Below are positions 56,512-64,000 of a stretch of DNA of 64,000 nt, one piece after another; position 1 is the first letter of the stretch; each line of letters opens with the position of its first letter. Position numbers and translations under genes: made by a program. This DNA comes from Archilochus colubris (taxonomy: Eukaryota; Chordata; Aves; Apodiformes; Trochilidae). The notes beneath the pieces were generated by a model that had not been told where the DNA came from, did not search any database, and saw nothing but the letters and a program-made list of their open reading frames with translations. The stretch is taken from positions 66,311,709 through 66,375,708 of the forward strand of contig CM041084.1 in assembly GCA_023079485.1 (NCBI GenBank), read 5' to 3'.

Positions 56512-57368
56512 AAGATCCATATCTGACTTTAAGTCACTTTCCAAATGATGTTGCTTGCATGTGACCATCTCCATCTCCATAAAACCGGGTCAGGTATCCA
56601 GCAGCACTAGCCTGGGAGACATGTTCAAGCACCCACGGAGATGTTTCCCAAGCACAGCAGGGTATGCATCCCCTAGGGCCACTGCAGATGTTCTTCCAAA
56701 ACGGCAGGTACTGCTTAGCCAGGGATTTTGTGGGAGGGGAGCAAAAACGCTCTGCCAGGACTAGGCAATCAGCTCTGCTCCCACCATCTCCGACTTCCAG
56801 CACCTTCAGACTAAAGCAGTCATCAGCCTTATCTCATTTAGAGGGCCTCTCCTTCAGTGCTCTCTCCACCCCAGAGCTCTGTGGTCTACGTTCTCCTTCC
56901 CTTGCCCATGGCACTGCTTGGCTGTACCTTGCCTGGAGCCTGCTGCCTCTCCCCACAGCTGCAGACAGGTCTGGTGTAGGCAGGCAGAAGGGGCCTGGCC
57001 TTGAGCTGCCACACCAAGATGCATCTTCCTGGGTTTGTTTGACAGAATAAGTGGCATCTTCAGGAAATAAGGTTGCCACCTTACCACGACAGACAGGCAT
57101 GGGACTGCTTCCAAAAGCGCAAAGGGTATCTTAAAGCTTTATAAAATGAAGCCCTTGTTCTCTGCCACCTGGGGCCCATTCAGGAGTGCCTGGCATCCTG
57201 CAAAACTGCCACCTATTTCAAGAGATATTTTCTTTTTACTTTTAAAAGGCTTCCTGGTACAAAGAAAGACAGACTTGTGCCATCCCAGCTTTACATGCCT
57301 GAGTGTCACTGGCCGAGCTATTTGATGGATAACTTTGATCAGACACCTGGCTGTGCAGTCATAGGCAT
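56512..57368. other. Unique non-coding sequence
   Basis: Overlapping domain-free frames on both strands at 56,534-57,114; TTTTACTTTTAAAAGG near 57,234. No gene was recognised. Confidence 0.5.
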
Positions 57369-57867
57369 CCCTGTGTCTGGTTCTGGAGTCCTCAACACAG
57401 GAAGGACATAGAGCTCTTGGAGGAAGTCCAGAGTAGGGCCACAGAGATGATCTGGGGGCTGGAGCACCTCTCCTATGAGGACAGGATGAGAGAGTTGGCT
57501 TTGTTCAGCCTGGAGAAGAGGAAGCTCCCAGGATACCTTATAGGGGCTTTCCAGTACCTAAAAGGCCTACAGGAAAGCTGGGGAGGGACTTTTTACAAGG
57601 GCATGGAGTGACAGGACAAAGGGTAATGGTTTTAAGCTGGAAGAGGGTAGATTTAGGCTAGACATTAGGAAGAAATTCTTCAGTGTGAGGGTGGTGAGAC
57701 ACTGGAACAGGTTGCTCAGAGAGGTTGTAGCTGCTGCCTCCCTGGAAGTGTTCAAGGCCAGGTTGGATGGGGCTTTGAGCAACCTGGTCTTGTGGGAGTT
57801 GTCCCTGCCTATGCAGGGGGTTCAGAATTAGATGATCGTTAAGGCCCCCTCCATCCCAAGCCATGCT
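57369..57867 (+). mobile_element. CR1 LINE fragment, longest copy (about 0.5 kb)
   Basis: CR1 in + orientation, starting in the ORF2 region around CTGTGTCTGGTTCTGGAGTC and continuing through GGGCCACAGAGATGATC, CCTCTCCTATGAGGACAGGA, TTCAGCCTGGAGAAGAGGAAG, GAGGGTGGTGAGACACTGGA and GGATGGGGCTTTGAGCAACC, to GGGGGTTCAGAATTAGATGATC. The terminal octamer is eroded (AAGCCATGCTGG). It is of the same broad type as the copy at 55,451 and in the same orientation, about 2 kb apart. Its divergence and frameshift suggest an old, inactive copy. Confidence 0.95.
57417..57790 (+). pseudogene. CR1 ORF2 C-terminal remnant, frameshifted
   Basis: The first frame (57,417-57,608) encodes ATEMIWGLEHLSYEDRMREL, then FSLEKRK and QYLKGLQ, which is the CR1 ORF2 region just after the reverse transcriptase. 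It stops at a TGA, while homology continues in a shifted frame from about 57,607 (SDRTKGNG, then [17 protein letters not shown] and a terminal ALSNLV-like end). So at least one frameshift separates the two parts. There is no RT catalytic core or endonuclease. Confidence 0.85.
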
Positions 57868-60800
57868 GGCAGAGGAGGGAGAGAAAGAGGTTTCTGGAAG
57901 ATGGTTTATCTGTAATCCTAAACATGCCCCTATAATCCCAGCCTGTGACTCAGAGCTGGGGAGATGCAGAGGGTCAGTATGGCCACCACAGTGAGTCATT
58001 ATGACCTAAAGAGAAAAGGAGCCTTAAGGCCTCACTCTGATGGCTGTGAATGATGGGACATTGCACAAAGTACACTAAATCAAAGGCAGTTCTCTTATGC
58101 AGTACACTACAATATCGAGTCCCCATAGGGTCTCACTTAACAGATGGCAAGACCTGAGCCTGATTTAATGGGGTTTTCTGAATCACTTGCATAGACAACT
58201 GAGAGATGGGCAGAGGCATAAATTGACATACAGCTCAAAGCACTTCTAGATCGCTGTGGTTTTCATCATTTTGCACTATGAAGCTTTGCACTTCTCTATT
58301 CACGCCGTGCCTGCCATCATTTAAAAATAAGTCAGCAGAATTAGTTGTATGTGGTCTTTCCTGCTTCCATTAAAGGAGCTGCTGGATTCTCCTCTCCACA
58401 GCTCTGAGAGCATCCCAGTGCTGTGAGCCTGCCTGCACTTGATGCAGACAGTGTGGTGAAATCAGTCATGTGATAACAACACCAATGCTCCCATTTTCCT
58501 TGGAATTAACATCACAGAAATACACAGCCTGTAAACCCCTTGGTCACATAGGGACTGAGAAAGTGTAAAGTGAGTAGTTGGAGAAGAGATAGGAGTGTGG
58601 ACGGCTGGAGGAAAGGAAGCAGGAGGAAGGAGATCCACTTTGGCAACTGGGAGCTGAAAGGTTGCCAGCCGGGCAAATTTATGGGTTTTCTTCACAGGAA
58701 ATCTTAAGCCAATTTGGCCCTGATGAAGGATGGGACAGCCTCAAAGGATAAGGCATCTAATTATGTCCATAGTAGCATTTGAGAACCCGGATGCTTTGCA
58801 AGTTATCGAAACCTCTGCAAACCTCAAGAGACTGTGTCTCTTTTGTGCAATTTTTGGTAATTCTGCTTGTGAGGCCAAATTCGGGAGCCCCACAGAAAAT
58901 GGCACCAGCTAGTTCTCCAAGCCCATCTGCCCAGCAACAGAGCTGTATCTTGGCCAAATGCCAGGCATGGCACAACAGCACAAGTAGGCACCACCTGAAG
59001 TCATTCTTGGTGTGAGCATTCTTGTACTGAGTGTGGTGAGCACTAAGGAAGCCCGAAGGAATACAATGCAAGGGAGTGTTCAAACCTTTCCCACATCTGG
59101 CTCTGATCCAGCTGCGAATGGTCCAGGGATGCCCTTTCCAGATGTGGACTGACACCATGAATGTCCAGGGAAGCTGGGAATTACTGGGGGAGGGGAAGGG
59201 AGAGGAGGTGTTACTAGCATGAATCGACTTAAAAATGAGAAGAGGTTTGGGAGGCTGCTTCTTCAAGGTCTCCCTGCTGTGGGGAGGATGTTTTTTGAGA
59301 GCTGCCTCTGGCTGTGGATTGCAAGTGGCCAGTCAGCTCTGTGGTCAGCTGCTGCCTCCTCCCTAAGCTGCAGCAGCATTGTCAAGCTGCAGACGTGCAG
59401 AACAGCTCACACCAAGGCTGTGTGCTCTCACAGGTGATCTTTGGGTCTGTACATTTTCCAGCAGAGCTGGCAGCTGCTTGTGTGGTGTGCATGCTTCGTT
59501 GGCTCTCCAAAGAAGGAACTGGGCGGGCACTGATCCAGTCGAGGCGGTTTTGAGGAGCTAAGGCAGGAAGGAAAATTACCAACTTTGACATATGTTGCTC
59601 CCTGCAGGTCTCTCTTATTATAGCCTGGCGGGATGTCAAGGTGCACAGACAAGACCCAGAACTGTAATGCCTGATGGCTGCTTCACCTCCTGTCCCACCC
59701 CTTTCACACAGGCCGGAGTGGCAAACCCATTTCTGACACACCAGGAAATCCTGGTTCTCGCTATTATCCAGAAGAGAGAGTGCACATTTATACAACCTCA
59801 AGCTGCCATCAGCAGGACCCGCGGGAGGGAGCGGGGGAATAGTTCACTTGGAAAGGAATGCTGCAGTGTAGGGCAGTGGTTTTGACATGCTGGAGTGAAA
59901 CTTGGCAAAAGGGAGCAGAGGGAATTCGTTTGCCCGGTAGACGTGGCACTTTAACAAGAGATTAAATGAAATAGCAGTGGAAATCTTGAGAGATCCTGAG
60001 AGGAGGCTAAGTTAGCACAGGGGATGTGTCTGCAGCCCTTGAAGCAGGTTTCACCATGCTGTGTGTCTGCAGCTTTCTATCATGTACTCTTTATCTGGGT
60101 CTCTTTTGTCCCACCAGCAGACAGGGGAAGCCAGCTGTGTGCATAGTCCTACCCAGGGTAGGGCCTCCAACTTGACAAGAAGAAATGGAGACCCAGGGTT
60201 CAGTGGCCTGAAGTGTTTGTCATCCATTTGCCGTGATGGCAGAAACCTACTTATTTTTCCAAGAATATTTATCCACTGCGGTGTGCCAGGAATAATGTAG
60301 TGTGGCATAGCAGCCACCCAGAACGATGGCAAATATTTGTTCCTGGCAAAAATCTTCTTGCCAAATGTCTTAATTTACAGCTTGTCTCCTGCCTTGGAGC
60401 AGATGGGGGGTAAGGGGTATCCTTCTGTAATGTCATTCATTAAGGACTAAGTCTTAAAGAGAGCATTTATGTGGAAAGGCTGGAAGAAATACACCTGTGC
60501 ATCAAGAAACATTAGGTGTGTGTTGGATTAACACCTTTCGTCCTCCCTTCTGACACGTCCCTGCCAAGGACTTGACATCTAAACAAAACAAGTTAAACCT
60601 TTCTCTCCATGAATTCTTTCTTCTGGGGCAAGTTCCCCATCGCTTGCTTTCATGCTGTGCTTTCAGCCGTTGTTTTCATAGTCTGTCAGCACAACCTTGA
60701 GAAAAAGGACTTTGGCTGAGACCTGAACACACAGTACCAGCTGTACTGATTTCCATCTCCCGGCATGTAGCAGTGGACTTTTGCACTGTGCCTTCTTTGC

Positions 60801-63800
60801 CTCCCCCAGCTAGGCTGAAATCTCTCACCAGAGTTTCTGCTCTTCTGCTTGGCTGAGTTGACTCGGCCACAAGAAGCAGCAGGTTTAGGCTCCTGCAGCC
60901 CCACTGTCAGGATGGGAGCCCCTTTGGCAGAGTGCAGGCAGCCATGTGGGATGAGGGGCTGAAGGCATCACAGGAATGTTATGTTCCAGCAACCTTTGGG
61001 ATGAGCGAGGGAAGCTGGAATGCATGAGTGGATCAGAGAAGAGGAGGAAGTGAGCAGGAAAGGGAGATACCGTGTGATAGATGGGAAAGAGAGCAGAAGG
61101 GCAGTGTAAAATCACCCAGGGGTTGGGCAGGGTTTGAAGAATAAGGGCAATAAAAGATGAGGGAGTGTTGTAAGTGCCTAACTCTCTGGGGAGCTGGTAA
61201 GAAACCGGACTTCCCTCTCTCCTATCTCTGATGGCAACTGTATTTTGAAAAGAAAAAAGCCAAAAAGATGTTTTAGTGACTATGATGGGTTTTTAAAATT
61301 GTGAAATAGTCAGGTTCTTGCACTATGGTTTGTTTTTTTTCTTTGCATTCATCTGGTTATAGCAGTGAAGTAGATTAAAAACAAAAGCATCATATTTTGC
61401 ACTTTTTCTTATGCTTTGCTGCCTTATCCTTTTCTCCTTTCTGTGACTCTGGGAAGGAGAAGTGCAAAGAGCAGACTTCTCCTCCTTAGCAGGGGTTTTA
61501 TATCAATCTTGTCACCTTTTTAATGCAGTATTGTTACCTGGCAGTTATGATGCTCTCCGGCCTCAAACAAAGGTTGGTGTGAAACACAGGCCCTTTGTGT
61601 GAATAGAGGGAAATAGGGTGAAGAAATCGGGAAATACCAGAATAGCAGCATGCCCAGAACAAAGGCTTGGAAGGGTGATGTGGGAAGGGGAATGTTCCAG
61701 CCTACTCCACAAACATTCTCAGGGCACTGGGACACGGTCCGGAAATTCCTCATTGTCCAAGTGTTACTTGGCTGTAAGGTGTCTTCATCCCATCTCATGG
61801 CCTGCAAGTACTGGTGTCCACTGACTCCTTTCACCTGTTTCCCTTTTGCACCCCTTGGAAAAAGGTGTAAAACTACATTTGTACCTTGGCTCCACTCTCT
61901 CTGCTTGCCCTTCCAAAGAGTACCTAGCACACCTGTTTTCTCTGGCAGTGTGTTGATAATGTTTTATTTGTATCCCAGGGGACTTGTAAGAATTAGGGTC
62001 GGCTTGACTTGAGTGGAGTACTGTACAAAGATATTTACAGCTGTTTGCAACGCTTGTGTTGAGTAGGAGACCAGCAGCAATTAGGATCCAGGCCAGTGCC
62101 TTCAGTGAATAATGGTCTTGGTTACTTGGAAATATCAGATGGCTTCAGCTTTATGCAGTTGCTATGAGGAAAAAAAAGTTAAGTAAACAAAGAAAAAGAA
62201 TAAGAGGAGGGAGTGGTGTTTTTTTTATTGGCATAGTCAAGAAGGGCAGTCAAAAAGAGAGAAAGAAACTGGAAAACAATACCCTGGGTCTTCTCTTGCT
62301 GCCCACAGCACAAAACAGATACTTTTTTGCATGCCTTGATGTTCAAAATCCTTCTCCATAAACACTTTTGGTTCCTGTGCCTCAGCGGCCTTCCTTGGGC
62401 ACCAGTTTTGTTATTTAGGTGTTAAGGTTTTTTTCTAATGCCTAGCATATGATCTTCATCACAACACAGTGCTGGGACCTCAGCCCATGAAGCACCCCCA
62501 CATCTCATGGCCTCCATGGGAGCTAGTGGTACTCAGCAACATGTCCTGGGAGCAAGCAATTGGTGGTTCTTTTAGGATGACCCTCTTTTGTAAGGTGTGT
62601 CTGTATAGTCCACCTGGCTTCCACTGGGGTGTGAAGATGGGAGATCCTGAGTTGACAGACTGAGATTATTTCTGGATTATTTTCAGAGCTACTGCACTGC
62701 CTGTTGCACTAGATGCCTTCCTCGCCTACAGATAAGGGAGAAATGCTTTCAGATTCCTTGAAATATTTTAAATTAGTCTTTCCTCAGATAAATCAGATAA
62801 GCTGATTACCCTGTGTTTCTTGCTGTCTACCTGTGGAAAACAGGCACTGAGCCACCTTTCCAAGACCTGTGGTCTGGATTCTGTAGACTTTGGAGTCTGT
62901 AGTTTTTTGTGCTTCTTTCTGCCTGGAAGTGTGGGTGCTGCCACCAGGATTGGCACAGTTAGCTCCTGCCAGTTGGGGTCCTGTCCTCCACCTGGATTTT
63001 GGGGCTTGTCTCTTTTTTCTGGTGCAGACCATCCTTAAGCACAGAGGCAGGCACAAGCCCTCCTCAGCACACCACTGTTCAGAAATAAAATGGGCCCATT
63101 TTGCCACCTCACAGAAGCCCTCTGGGGACTCTGAGGTGAGGCAGGGCTTCTGCTCCTTGCAGCTTGTTTTCCCTACCCTCACCAGGGATTGCCTCCTCTC
63201 AAGGCATTCCTTACACTGGCCTGTGTTTCCCTCTGGAGGTGCAGCCTGTAATGAGATCAAGATGGAGGGGCAGACTTTTAGCAACCTTTCGTCTTGCTCT
63301 GGCAATGTAGGAGGGCTGCTAGTGCACCCATCAGCAGGATGAGGTCTGAGTACTCTTGCCCTCTAGCAATGATGGAGCTGGTCCTTCCAGGGCAGTGTAT
63401 TCTTGCTTGTGATGACACCAAAAAAGCCTTGGCTTCTTGCAGGCTGCTGGCACACATGTCTCACTAGAGCACTGGCAAGGTTTTGTCAGATGGGAACAGT
63501 GGTGGAGAAAAGAAAAGTGAAACCAGATGTTTTTCCTTACGGTTGCTCCACATTTGTATCGGGGGGAGAAGAGAGGCCATTAAAATGTCATAACCCTTGA
63601 TCCCTCAGCATTACACTCTGCAAAAGCCAGTGCCATAAATCTGCACCTCCACCTCAGCAGTTGCGGGTCCTGACGGGGTAAGACTATTGGGATAGCTGGG
63701 AGGGCAGAGCCTTTGTGTTTGTCAGCATAAACAGGAGGAAAAAGCCTTTTGGAAGTTAACACCGATAGGCTACTTTTATGGAATCAGTTATTTTTTCAGA

Positions 63801-64000
63801 TTTCCCTGGGGATGCAGCAGTGCTGAGTTTTGAGGCTGGCCGGCAGGCTTAGAAATTTGGGATGTGTCTGCACAGCAATCAATCTACCCCGCAGGCTGTG
63901 CAGACGAAGCAGAGTTAACTTTATCCTCCCCAGGCTGACTGTGCCTGTCAGCACAGCTGGGGCAGCACAGCACTGGGGTGAGGGCTCACTGCTGAAGCAT
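57868..64000. other. Unique non-coding sequence, no gene recognised
   Basis: Six kilobases without a recognised gene or transposon. The longest frames (58,757-59,266 minus; 62,793-63,305 minus; 63 kb plus) overlap one another on opposite strands and lack domains. 58,240-58,400 and 59,930-60,020 have a regulatory-like AT/TF-word texture, but weaker than at 14 kb. A CTG|GTAAGA donor-like word at about 61,195 has no supporting exon. T-rich (61,325-61,341) and A-rich (62,164-62,205) patches are the only low-complexity sequences. Confidence 0.55.

Noticed and set aside
55453..57782. Nearly identical minus-strand frames in the two CR1 copies (55,453-55,668 and 57,567-57,782)
   Set aside because: They are antisense shadows of the shared CR1 ORF2 tail, so their similarity reflects the repeat and not a conserved gene.
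62793..63305. 170-codon minus frame and 150-codon plus frame over the same DNA
   Set aside because: Opposed overlapping frames without recognisable family; no splice or promoter support.
1..64000. CRISPR arrays, bacterial operons, prophage or toxin genes
   Set aside because: No regularly spaced repeats, no dense coding, and avian CR1 elements throughout; the DNA is vertebrate nuclear.

Overview
The window looks like non-coding DNA from a bird. The diagnostic evidence is a set of 5'-truncated CR1 LINE fragments, several ending in the CR1 terminal octamer (ATTCTATG)n: 12,749-13,015, 22,010-22,268, 23,712-23,970, 30,498-30,622, 51,468-51,693, 55,451-55,728 and 57,369-57,867, with a weak scrap near 29,057. 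Together they cover only about 3% of the window, which fits an avian genome. Every 'long' frame is broken by stops within about 200 codons, frames overlap on both strands, and many open only from non-ATG triplets. I found no complete protein-coding gene, no tRNA or rRNA gene and no CRISPR array. The only recognisable protein-coding sequence is decayed reverse-transcriptase C-terminus inside two CR1 copies.

Layout. From 0 to 12.7 kb there is unique sequence with poly-T tracts and a perfect 13-bp hairpin at the left edge. From 12.7 to 16.3 kb come a young CR1, an ancient MIR-type SINE (13,565-13,675), a stop-dense AT-rich block that looks like a conserved regulatory element (about 14.0-14.65 kb) and an unresolved GC-rich patch (15.67-16.26 kb). 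From 16.3 to 31 kb there is unique sequence with four CR1 pieces, a (TG)n run and small palindromes. From 31 to 38 kb is the most regulatory-looking part: a triple homeodomain-type motif (31,790), enhancer-like sequence at 32.47-33.26 kb, a C-free G/T-rich block (37,135-37,273), and a CpG-rich block (37,430-37,760) with a minus-strand splice-donor match and an open frame. From 38 to 51 kb is unique sequence with two adjacent hairpins at 41.6 kb, a G-quadruplex motif at 44.5 kb and a TATA-like box at 46.1 kb. From 49 to 56.3 kb there are several RFX X-box-like sites; the best-placed one lies in the clearest CpG island of the window (55,900-56,180), 21 bp from a forkhead TGTAAACA site. Two CR1 copies flank this island, and a (CA)n/(CG)n run and a T-rich tract lie just to its right. 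From 57.9 to 64 kb I see nothing but unique sequence.

Interpretation. The window is probably intergenic or a large intron, perhaps containing one or two promoters of unseen or non-coding transcripts. The best lead is the CpG island at about 56.0 kb: RFX plus forkhead sites is the arrangement known from promoters of ciliary genes. This is inference from motifs only. No new protein system is visible.
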